Position numbers and translations under genes: made by a program. A stretch of 64,000 bases of DNA from Lentinus brumalis (Eukaryota > Basidiomycota > Agaricomycetes > Polyporales > Polyporaceae): the NCBI GenBank assembly GCA_001792895.1, contig MARA01000041.1, positions 248,001-312,000 of the forward strand. Reading direction: 5' to 3'. Under the pieces are notes generated by a model. The model was not told the DNA's origin, did no database searches, and saw nothing but the letters and a program-made list of their open reading frames with translations. Below, piece by piece: positions 10,465 to 21,323 of the stretch (position 1 is the stretch's first letter; the number at the start of each line of letters is the position of its first letter).

Positions 10465-13400
10465 TTACAGGTCCATCGGCTTCCTCCTGTGCCGTAACCC
10501 TTCTAGTCGACCAGGAAGATGAGCGTGCAGGAGAATGCGATCCTGGCCGTACGCATGACTCTGTCCTCCTGGCAACGGGACAACGACACGCTGAGGGGAC
10601 AGCTGTATGTATGGTCCAGACGCACCGGTGGGTTGCGTTCGATATGCGCCTTCTGGTATGTAGTCCTCGAAGTTATGTTTGATGAACACGGACCAGAAGA
10701 AGTTCTACGGGGACCCGACATCAATGAAAATGTATGATCGACGGAAATAGGGACGGTACCTGTCCGAGGATGGCATGGGGGCTTTCGGTGTTGTTTTGCG
10801 CTGGGCGAGGAGCGATAGACGCATAGACGCTGCCTGAGGGCCCGTGCTTGGAGGGGGAGCAAAGGAAGTCATGCGCCGAGATCCGGACAGGAACTTCGGC
10901 ACCATCCAGCCCAAGGAATCGTAAGATAATGTCGCATTCCTTGAACCACTCTGGGTCTTCGCAATAGGTCTCACGACGCCTCGAATCCAAGCCAAGCCAC
11001 TTCCTTCTGATTTCTGCAAACACCGAGGGAGGCAGGTAGGTCTGAGAAGTCCCTAAAGCACGGTTCAACACGGGATATGATGACTGCGGAGACAGGCGCA
11101 AAAGACTCACCACTGTCAACGAGTGCGGTAAAACCACGGTCGTTGGACCCATCCCGTGACTTGAGGTCTGGCACAGAGATCGGGATTATGTTCCACTCAG
11201 ACCGGGAGTCCGACTCATGATTGGGCTTGGGGACCTTCGCGCCCATAAACTCCAAGCCAATGATGCGAAGAAGCCAGAACTGGAAGTCCCACAGTCCGTT
11301 GTGGAGAGTGGGCCAGATATAGATCTTCGGGGAGAGCTTCGGAAGTATGACCCCGTCATCTTGCGTAGGCAGTGCGCAAGGCCAATGATCGCCGAAGTAC
11401 ATGAAGCTGCGGCTGGAAGCAATCTTAGTCAGTTGTAGCACAGGACCTGTACTGGCATGCCTCATACCCTCGACCGCGGTTGTCATCGCTGCCAGGAGTA
11501 GAAGGGTGCCTGAATCGCGTGAGAAATTGCTTGAGCTAGTGACAAAAAGGTTCCGCAATCGATGCGTTAGGGGGGGTCAGAAAGGTTTGTTTGGACGGTA
11601 AGGGACTCACATTATGTACGTGTGCGTCGTGAGACTTCTCCCGTTGAAGGGCGTCATAAAATGTCTGAGGAATACTCTTAGCGCAAACGGATGAGGAAGG
11701 AGTGAGATCAAGCTCACTATGTAGCTTCCCTTACTGCAATCGAACGGCAAACTACGAGCGCTATAGCAGGAGTGTATAAGATTCGGGCGACGTCGCACAT
11801 CATGCATGATGATTGCTGCGAGGACGCACCCGATGCCCCGAACGCCCATGAGCCCATGGTAAGATCTGCCCGCCGTGGTACCGCATACTGCCCTCGCCAG
11901 TATGCGGGCCAGGACCAAGGTGGAGTAACCCGGTATGCCCTCCGGCCACTGCCAGCAAGCGATCTGCATGGGAATGCCGTACTCTACTGCGGGCACAAGT
12001 AAATTGACGCGACTTGACGCGACGTGACGCGCCCTGACGCGCCTTGACGCGACAGACGCCCGCGCGTGCCGCGCTGTGTGACGCGACCTGGACGCGACTT
12101 GAGCGCGACTTGATATAGAGAAGACGATTTGAGACGACATTTGGGAAGAGCCTGCTGCAACTTGAAGTGTAATAGATCATCTATTGACGAGCAACTGAGT
12201 CTGGATGCGTGAGACACAAGCTTAGGTGATTGCATTGAAAATAAGTACTTGCTCGAGTACTTACTCATTCCTAACGGCTCGGACAGCGATAATTGCATAG
12301 TTCACATGTTTCATGAGTCGGTCTTCAAGGAGTGCGACAGATTGCAATGTAGGCCAGCCAGTGTAGGGGTTAGCGCCATATTTGAGTGAGAGCAAGCGTT
12401 CGCTCATGTTCATTCTTCGCCATTTGGACCTGGTGTCACGTTCCAAGTGTCGGGATGTGTGTATGACACAAGTACGGTGAAGTTGACGGTGGTCTACGAG
12501 GTGAGTATGTCGGTTGTGTGAGCATTGACAGACCGCACCTTGACGCACCATGCCGCGACATTGACGCACCGTGCAGCGACGGGAACGCGACGTGCCGCGA
12601 CCTTGACGCACCGTGACGCGACCGTACCGCGACCTTGACGCGCCGTACCGCGACCTTGACGCGACGTGACGCGCGCTGTGCCGCGAGTGTGACGCGACCT
12701 TGACGCGGCTGGTTGAAGTCAAGGGCCAACTCAATGTCCTGCAGCCTCCAGTAGCTAACCGTGTAAGCACAGACAAGTCCGAGCAGCTTGCACATACTCC
12801 CAAGAATGTTCAGTGTGCTGTGCACAACTTGGAGGGCGAATCGGAGGGCACTGTCTTGTTCCACGCCTCTGACGAGCGCTTAGTGAGTCCGCAGGCGACG
12901 GTGATTGCTGAAGGTAAAGGAGGGTTTCCATTCGTGAATTCGAAGCTACTTAGTCTTCAGTAGTGTGTGCCTTGCTTATGAGCTCAAGCTGGACCTGTGC
13001 GGAGGCGAGTGAAGCACAGGGAGAGATGCCGAGACGCGACGTAGACGCGACGTGACGCGAACTGACGCGGCGCGTCACGTCGCGGCAGGTCGCGTCAGGT
13101 CGCGTCAAATTCTGTTTGCCCCTCTACTGCCCATCTTCGCAGATCTGACAACAGAGGCGGGTCAGCATACGTGCACTTCGACACCCTGCGGAGGGCCTCG
13201 TAATCATTCTACCCACATGCCACAGTCCCATCGTTATATGAACGACGGCACTCCTCAAGAACTGCGGCATCCGGTCCAGAGCTAACAGTATACCGATATC
13301 TCGCGCCAAAGTCCGCAGCCCCCGGGCCAGTCGGCCAGTCGGCAAACTGGTCACCGCCAGAACTGAAGAGGACACGCTTGAAGCCATGGGCAAAGAACCA

Positions 13401-14352
13401 GCTAGATATACAAGCTTGTAAGTAGCCAACACAAGAGTTGCAGACATGTCCGTGACGTACATCAATCCCTCGGCTGGGAAGAAATTGCAAGATGAGCTGC
13501 GATCCATACATCCACTGCTGGGTTGTACTCACCCGTATCGATCCCAAGCTTGAAGTTGAGGCCACCTGCCGAAGCCAGCAGGGAGATATCATCCGTTTTG
13601 TCGGTGTCGAGTTTCTGATAGGACTGCGTTAGCGACGAGGGGTCTGAATTGGGGAACTTTCACATACCATCGTTGTCGTGTACATGATTGCTGTGAGAGT
13701 CATCAGCGATGTACACCGGCGTTAAGGGACAGGTGCAAGACATACGAGACGAAGCAGTTTGCTCCAGGGGAATGAGTGAGTTGTCGTCTTGAGCGTAAAG
13801 GTACTGCGTGTAGTTGGCCGCTGGCGGGCGAGCCGCTGACGAAGTCCCGGCCGGAGCAACGGGTGCACCCACAATGGCCGTCATCCTTCTGGGTGTCGTG
13901 AAATCAACCTGTGGCGTAGAACCATATGCATACTATCACTTGAGTCAGTAAAAAATCAGACTTCGGTGAAGCGTGCGAATACATACCTGGGACGAGGTGG
14001 CCGGAGGGGTCTGGGATGTTGGGCCTGACTCGGCGCGTCTAGTGTCCAGCAGACGGGGCTGGCTGTTAGCACGTTGCGCATCATTCAACGCGGCGAATGG
14101 ATCATCTCCCTGAGCGAAGTGGAAGATAGCTTGCCCAGTCGCAGAGCCAGCATACGGCACTACGTAATAGCCGCGTGGCGCTCCGACGTAGGGACCAATC
14201 TGCAAACGGACAGCGTCCGCCTAGCAAAGGATTAAGTAGTGGGGTGCGCGTTGTATACAAGCTGGACTCACCTTCAAAGCTTCGGCGTACGCATGGTCAC
14301 GGGAGAAATCGGGCTCTTCGAGGAGCATAGTCAAGCCTGAGGGCTCTTCCAT
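10465..14352 (-). pseudogene. Pepsin-like aspartic protease AP2 split by inserted repeat DNA
   Basis: The N-terminal half runs 14352-13097 in about eight short exons: start ATG 14352 (M-E-E-P-S-G-L-T), 14220-13988, 13932-13746, 13690-13668, 13623-13533, 13473-13461, 13401-13217, and from 13144. It contains the first active-site motif as D-T-A-E-G-L-I-W and a flap-like S-Y-N-D-G-T. Exon 13144 aligns with its paralogs (L-R-R-W-A) for 14 residues, then runs into GACGCG repeats and a stop at 13095. The C-terminal half resumes at 11509 (11509-11111, 11052-10760, 10704-10465) with the second motif D-S-G-T-S-Q-T-Y-L-P and I-L-G-Q then N-F-F-W. The middle exons are gone. The first motif carries Ala where the family has Gly. 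I infer a dead gene. Confidence 0.75.
11510..13094. repeat. Inserted DNA with three GACGCG minisatellite clusters
   Basis: Three clusters of an imprecise 10-nt unit close to TGACGCGACC lie at about 12002-12110, 12536-12712 and 13028-13108. The last cluster is a fold-back: units run GACGCG up to about 13069 and then as the reverse complement CGCGTC. Between clusters there is unique DNA without a recognisable gene. The block sits inside the protease gene AP2 and replaces its central exons. No clear terminal repeats or target duplication were found. Confidence 0.7.
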
Positions 14353-14868
14353 GCTTGACGTCCTCGTGAGATTATGAGCGTGACGGGTTGTGAATGGGGG
14401 ATGGCACTCTGCAGGCCGGAATGCAAAACGGGTGGCAAGGTCTTTATACAGGCGGAAGGTCTCCATCTTGCGCCTCGGCCTTCGCCCGAGACAGATAGTG
14501 CTCCTTTCACTGGGAGATGTGGGCACCCCTTGCTCAAGAAGATGTTGCCGGTGGTCCGCGCGGGGAACCACGTGGGCAAGATGTTACGAATGCAGCAAGA
14601 AGCGCGCTCACCTGTCTGGTAGAACCACGGAACCTCCCAGCGGACAATTGCGAAGATGAGGGCGTCGACGCACGAGTAACCTAGAACTTCAGAAGAAGCG
14701 AAGATGTACAACGACAATTAGCTATCGCAATAGATACCGGCTTGGCGGTGTGCGCGTGCTGATCAAGGGGATAAGATACGGGGCAATCCGGTGATCCCAA
14801 CGAAATCTGAGAAACGGAGTACTCGCGCGCATAATACGAAGTTGTTCATCCGAACCGGTACCCGTATC

Positions 14869-17368
14869 TCAGTTTTCAAAGTAAGGGTTGATAGAATCCC
14901 TACAGAAGAATCAGCTAGACATCGTACAGAAGGATAGGATTCGCTCACGTCTCAGCAAACACGTAGCGAGACTGTGCGCATCGCGACGGGTAATACTCCA
15001 CCCACTGGCTGAGAAGCTCGTAATGCCTGAGCAAAGCCACATATTGCAATCGGGGACATCTCTCCATGATCGCCACCAATTCAAACCCGCGAGCCTCGTG
15101 AACAGGACCGAAGACAGATATGGGCTCCTCCCAATTACCCTTGCCGGGCGGGCCGTGGTCGTCATGAAAGTCAAGGTTCAAGAAGACATAGCGTAGCATC
15201 TCTCCACGTGAGAGAACACGAGCGATGGTCCCCTGGGTATGCCCATCGTCAGTACGATAACTCTGCAGATGACAGGGGGAGAGAACGAACGTGCTGTACG
15301 ACCTCCTGTCGGTCCTTCCTGTATCGGTGCAGTTCCAGAGTATGAAGTCGGGAGAAAGTATCGATGACATAATGCAGGAGATCTTGGTCTTCCTCATCCG
15401 CGACGTAGGACAGCGCCAGGCTCTCCAGTGCCGGCAGACTCATCTGCTTAAGGATCCTGAGACATTCCGACGACGTCAGTATCGGAGCGTTATAGCGCTT
15501 CGAGACCTTGTCGATGGCAAGGTGGTAGTAGTAGCGCGGACTGTCGCGCAGCGAGAGATGTGTCAGCGCCGACATATTGGCGCAGAATATGGCGTCTCCA
15601 GGATCGGGGTAGGATAGCGTTAACGACCGGAACTCCAGCCTCTCGATCCATGGTGGGGGAGATCGTCCGAGGATAGAAAGACGATCCATGTGGAAGGGCA
15701 GAGCAATCAAGGCGGAGAATGTCGTCAAACGCGGCGTGCGTCGCAGGAGATCCACAAACGGTGATGAAGTGAGTGGGCGAGGATATTCACCACTCAGAAC
15801 GAACTCGCGTAGGTTGGGCCATTCCATCTCTGCCATTCGCTCTATGGAGGCTGACTCCATCACAAGCCACAGGGATTCGATGGTCTCGTGAGTCCGAAGG
15901 ACAAGAGGAATCATGCACAGGGATTCGGTAGCAAGCTCCTTCTCCGGAGGAATGACAGACAGGCCATACCTGTCAGGTTCAAAGACCAACGTTCGCCACA
16001 TTCGGAGCGGGCGCTCATAATGGAGTGACGTTAACACAACAGGCATGTCGGCGATAACATGTGCAGGGTACGGGTCCATGGCAGCAAAGCCCGCACCCAA
16101 GCCCCAGGAGACAGAGCGCAATTGCGGGATGCGAAGACACCGTTCTAGAACCGGCCATGGAACTCCGGATCCGTAATCGTCGCCGTCGAATGTGATGCAC
16201 GAGAGAGCAGGAAGATAAGGAAGCTCAATCCCGAATGAAGGTCGATGAGAACCACATAGCCCTTTGTACGTTAGGTGCCTGGAATTGCAGAGTCTGAGAG
16301 GGACCGAGTGGGGGTAAGAACCAAAGATAGCGTACCTCACGAAATGGCGTATAGTGAGCGGTGGTACGCCACGGTTGCCATAATAGTCTGTTGAGCAGTG
16401 CGCGAATAGCATAGGCATAGCCAGTCCACGAAGACGTCGAGAGACTGAGGAGAGACTGAGGAGGTCACCCTTCGTGTTTCGTACTTCGTATGCAATGAGG
16501 CGAAACGTGTCCTCGTCTATGCTCTCCATTCCGGACTGTCCACGACCTGTACAAGAAGTCAACCCTAACATCGGAAGAGTAACTCAGACGCACTCACCGC
16601 TGTGCGCAGGCGCAACCGTATCCTCAGATAGAGCCAGACCGCCGGAGGGATGTTCCAGTATCAGTTCAGTCCATTGCTGCTCCGTCATCGGGAACAGCGT
16701 AGCATTGAGCACAATCACTTCGTGGAGTGAGTCATACGTACCTGGAAGCGTTCCATTGCTTCCTTGATGCCATCCCTGACGGGCTCCAATGTTCGCTCCG
16801 TCTTGCCGACGCGCCACAACCATTGGGCATAGGGAATGTATAATTGCAGCGTTGGCAACGAACATAGACCGATGATGTCCCTGTAAGCAGACATATGAGC
16901 CCGTCACACCAGTAAGTATGTCCTCCTTTCTGTGGCTGACCTTCGGAGTTGCTCGATACGCTCGCGCAGCTCCTCCGAGCGCGCTAACGAGAGCAACAGA
17001 GGCTCGCGCGATGACGCACAGGACGCACACTGAATTCGAGAGCGTACGTGGTCATGCACTTCGTGCATCACGCTGTTGAGTTTCAGAAGCTCATCGCACA
17101 CGGAGACCAGCACTGGAGAGTGTGGGTGGACACTCTGAAGGCACCGAAGGTCAGCAACGTACCAGTATCTACGCACATAAGCGAGAACACTGACCTGAGC
17201 TCGAAGCAGCAATTCGATGCTAGCTGTGCATACAGCTGCTAATCCAGCCAGGGGTTCTATGCTGGCAAACACTTTCGCGCTGGTCGTTAATGTGGAGGTA
17301 GTGTGGGCTACCGCATCCTCATGCTCAGCCGGTACCGCCAAGCGCGTGAAAACCCTCAGAGAAGGCAT
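14869..17368 (-). CDS. Chimeric gene: helical N-terminal module plus F-box/LRR-like protein FB-D
   Basis: F-box exon 16546-16336 (S-I-D-E-D-T-F-R-L-I-A-Y), LRR-like 16278-15291, 15233-14949 and last exon 14899-14869 follow the family pattern (S-L-T-L-S-Y-P-D-P; L-N-L-D-F-H-D-D). Upstream, exons 17368-17195, 17134-16941, 16880-16742 and 16676-16598 join in frame and read directly into the F-box exon (A-P-A-H-S then G-R-G-Q-S). They encode a helix-rich stretch (C-D-E-L-L-K-L-N-S-V; R-E-R-I-E-Q-L-R-R) resembling the N-terminal four-helix regions seen before basidiomycete NLR-like proteins; that resemblance is by eye only. The alternative is two genes, with FB-D starting at ATG 16528. The F-box part is firm, the fusion is inference. 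Confidence 0.65.
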
Positions 17369-19580
17369 ACGGAGCTGAAGATACTGTTGCCTAGCCGTAG
17401 ACTGAGAGTTGAACCACCTCCAGTACTGTATTCAGCGTTCGAAGAGGAGCAGAGGGTTTCGTCGCTGACCGTGATGGCGGGGGTGAACGAAGAGCTAACC
17501 TCACTTACCGAGCTTCATTAGGTCCACTAATCGTGGGAACGGCGCAAGCACTAATAGCCTGATAAGTAAAAAAAGGATCTTCAGGTTTTTTCTCGCGACG
17601 TCTTTCCTCGTCTTTCTCCCTCTCCTACTCATGGTCATAGCAAGTCGTCTTCTCAAGCATGCGTTCCTGGTCACGTCTCAGATGCAAACAAGGTGAGGAC
17701 CTTTTTGATGCGAACACAGCCCGGCGCTGAAACAAACGGGCTCGAAGCGAGCGTTGGCCTACAGTGCTAGGAAATTTGGGATCTGGATCAAGGCCACAAG
17801 TCAGAATCATCCGAAAAAAACATGCTCTTCCGCGGGTACAAGCTTGTCAGGCTTGCGTCTGCGCTTCCTGACGCGCAAAGAAGCTCCATGCAAGTCCAAG
17901 TTGCGCCTCGGAGGACGCCATACAACGCTACAACGGCTTCCTCGTCTTTTTGAGTGGGCCACGGACTTTTTTCTTGTGCTTGCAAAGGCCATCAACCTCT
18001 GTTGTCGACACGCTAGGTCCATGACCGGCCTGGAAAGGCTAAGCGCCAATGGCGCATACACCCACCGCCCGAACCCCCGTTGCACCGCCCGCATGGTTGA
18101 ACGTTCTTCGTGGTGGGAAGTTCAACTCGACCAACCGCAGCGTCTGTCATCTGGCCCCCTCTTTTGTACCCACCTCTCACACTGGAACCCGTCCAACATG
18201 GCTGCCTTCCCAGTCTTCGCCAACAACGCTCTCACCTCTTGTACTCTACTCACGGCCGACTCTGGTTCCTCGTACGCGGTAAACGGTTCGATCTGGGGTT
18301 TGACATGACACCTTTCTTCTCTCTGGGCCACTGAGACAATGGAAACTCAGCTGATGGTGGCGTTCGGACCTCTCCTGCACGGATCCCGACTGCTGTTCGC
18401 CCGACGACCGTCGGACCCGACTTGCGTTCTTCCTCAACAACGCACGCCTGGTGGACGTTGTCATTCGCTCGACCTCACAAGATGGCCGACACGGGTACCT
18501 AGAAGGCCTCCAAGTGATGCGCCACAGGGCGAGAAACAACAGTACGCACCTCTGTTCTGCATCCCTTGCTAGTGCCCGCAATGTCATCTGTCACTACACA
18601 CGCTGCGCCGCAAGTTTCTATGCTTGAACAAGTGCACTCCGACCTGAGCCACTAGACGACGCTGAGACGCCACTGCGCACGCCGCGTGGGGTTCCGCGGC
18701 ACGTTGCTACGAGATGCCCAGGAGCCACCGCTTGGGGCGAGGACCGCTCGCAAGTCAGCGGCTAGTTCTGCGTGCTATGCCGAGGCAGGATTGCGCGAAT
18801 GAACATGTTTCATGTTACACGAGTGCCGTCCTATTGCTGTCTGTAATTCGCTCGCCATCGCTCCTCTGTGTGAGGACGACGGCGGGCTTGTTCTTGTGCA
18901 GCAATAGGCAGGATGATGCCCGGCTCATCCTGCGATCCCTCGGTGCTCCTCTTGGCGGGGAAACCGCTATGCAAGCCCGTATCTGGTCGCTATTCTTCGA
19001 CTGATTGGGAGGCCGACGTTGTTTCTGGCTCCCGGTGCTCGCGGTCAGTGGACTAGACCAATATGCAACGGTGATGGCAACCTTGTTCTAGGTCCATCAC
19101 GCGTATGTTGCGAAGACAAACCACGGCGGCTGCAGAAAGAGTCTTGCCTTGTTTCTGCCTCCGCGGAGGATCAAAGGAAGAGGGGGCGTCTGAGTGGGCG
19201 CCTGTTTGCCGGTGTTTGGCACGGTGGGCGGACATTTGGCGAACCTTCCGCTATTGGCAGTAAGCAATCCGCTCGTCCTGCAGCCCACGCACCGTCTTCC
19301 TTTATTCTGCTCTTTATTGATGGACCATCTGCTCGAACGCATCGCCATGAGTGCGTCGTTAGTGCCCTCTGCTTGCACCACCACCTGCTGCACTCGGAAT
19401 CTCCACAGCGTTGTTCTCGCCCATCTCCCGTCCCTCTGCTCTAAATGGTAGCGCGTTGTTCCAGCACTCCGAAACATCCTAGTCGAGCCGGAACAATCTC
19501 CGCGAACACCGACAGAATCACTTTTCCGCGTGCCTGCCTGCAATCGGGCAAGTTGCGCGGCCGCAAAGTCATGCGCAAAA
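17369..19580. other. 2.2 kb stretch without a supported gene
   Basis: Frames up to 184 codons open here (17754-18308 plus), but composition, splice sites and residues give no sign of a real protein, and nothing resembles a known element. Confidence 0.4.
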
Positions 19581-19599
19581 ACCCTTATAAGCACCCGGC

Positions 19600-19605
19600 T
19601 ATAAA
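19600..19605 (+). promoter_or_regulatory. TATA box
   Basis: TATAAA in the context GGCTATAAAGG, 80 nt before the ATG at 19685, followed by a pyrimidine-rich leader. A second TATA-like site, CTTATAAG, lies just upstream at 19585. Confidence 0.6.
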
Positions 19606-19684
19606 GGACAGGATCTTCACCACCTCCTCCCCCACTTCCCAAACACCCTCCTCCACATCACGCGCCAAGCAACGCGATCCGCAG

Positions 19685-20690
19685 ATGCCTTACGTTTCCC
19701 CCGTCCCGCCCCTTGTCGAGCCTCAGTACTGGCGGTCTCTGCCTCGTACCCTCGAGAGACCCCCGATCGGCGAGATCAATCCGGCGAACATCGTCTCTGC
19801 GAATCCAGCGTACGCTGGCGTGGCCCCCGACCAAGTCCGGGACGGCTTCACGTTCTGTGGAATACGGCAAGTACACCTCTCTGCTGTCCGCATGCAATAT
19901 CCTTACCTCTGTTATGACTGTCAGTCCCATCGCACCCTACACTGGTGAGCCGGAGGTGTGGGTCTGCGCCCCATCCGCGACCCTCGAGCCCTTCTACGAC
20001 TTCTTCCTCATGGACCTCGGGCTCGCCGCGCAGCCCACCCACGCGTTTGGAGTTTTCCCCACCTTCTCAGCGGCGCAGGACGCCCGCTGCACCCCGCACC
20101 AGCTGCCCATGGCCTTCCCGCAACGCCGGCGAGTCACTCTCAACCCGGCCCACGGCGCGCTCTGGGCTGCGTACTGCTCCAAGCTGCCCCCCATGCCGTA
20201 CGCGCCCATGCAAGTCGCGCTCCGCACCCCGGGCACGAAGGACCAGCCGACCACCTCCGTCGTCCGTCTCCCCCTGGTGCCGCTCCCACTCCCCTTCCCG
20301 CCGGGGTTCTACTTCCTCACGCGGTACATCTACACGCGCATCCAGTGGCACTTCATCGCGGAGATGATCCTGCCCGTCGACCAGCAGGGCGACCTGGGCC
20401 CCGAGTCGCCGCAGCTCGCGCCGTGGCAGGAGTTCTTCGACTCCGTCATCGTCCGCCCCGCCACGGAGAGGACCGAGGCTCTGCGCGAGCTACACCCCGG
20501 AGCGTGCGACCAGCTCGGGGCGCTCATGGCCAGGCGGTATTCGATGATAGAGTTGTGCTGCCTCGCGCGCAACGTGTGGGGCACGTACCAGAACGCGGTG
20601 TATCTGGGCATGGTCGACGAGCGGCTGTGGGAGGCTATCGAGTTCGCGTGGACCGCGGTGCTCAAGGCGATGGAGATTATTGGCCCGTAA
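19685..20690 (+). CDS. Unrecognised two-exon protein with a GC-AG intron
   Basis: Exons 19685-19866 and 19925-20690 encode about 315 residues. I do not recognise the family. The protein is proline- and aromatic-rich in its N-terminal half (M-P-Y-V-S-P-V-P-P-L) and has a helical C-terminal part with many Trp and Tyr residues. Third codon positions in exon 2 are strongly G/C, as in highly expressed genes of this group. The only splice that keeps the frame uses donor G|GCAAGT, a GC donor, joined to CAG at 19924: F-C-G-I-R then P-I-A-P-Y-T. Reading through gives a stop. A TATA box lies 80 nt upstream. No signal peptide or membrane segment is evident. Confidence 0.75.
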
Positions 20691-21323
20691 GCGAATGAAG
20701 AGGAACGCACCCAAGTGAAGGCCATGGATTTCAGCTGCTGAAGGCTTTCTCGTCATCGATACCCACTGTGATTGCACAATTGCTCATCCATTCATTCACC
20801 TGGACTTTCCCCTTACCACACTTAATTCTTGGTATATACTTGCTCTAATCGATTGTTGTCCCGCACTCCTTGGTGTACATTTGTAGCATTAGTGTCGTCC
20901 GTGGAGAGTTGCCGCTGCATGTATACACTCATTTGAATAGCTTGAATAAAGCTTGGTACTGTTGTTCTCGACATGGCGCCTGTCCCAAGGATTGTCCTGC
21001 AGCCAGTCATGATGAGGCAACCACCGAGAGCAAGGCGCGAGCAACTAGTAGCATAAGTCATGAAACGTCGTAAGAGGTCGTCATGGACATCAAAGCAGCT
21101 AAGAGCAAGAGCGCTCTAGCCAGTGGAAGAGCCTGCACGAGCACAATATTCAACAGAAACACGTCAGGACGCATAGCGCAATACAAAAAGCAGGAACAAC
21201 AACGTAGCGTATCTCACCCTCTCGGGCATCGGGTCGCACAGCTCATGTACAAAGCAAGCAGCACTCCTCCTCGCAGTATCATAGATCGCAAACAGTCCGG
21301 GTCCGGGGTCTGCCGCACCCCCA
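20691..21323. other. Convergent intergenic region
   Basis: Lies between the 3' ends of two genes; AT-richer than the coding DNA around it, with no supported gene. Confidence 0.4.

Noticed and set aside
12002..13108. Regular repeats that might suggest a CRISPR-like array
   Set aside because: Units are 10 nt, adjacent and without spacers, and the organism is a eukaryote; this is a minisatellite.
19958..20698. Long overlapping frame of 246 codons antiframe to the unknown gene
   Set aside because: It is a shadow of the G/C-rich third positions of the real exon and has an Arg/Pro/Ala-biased composition.
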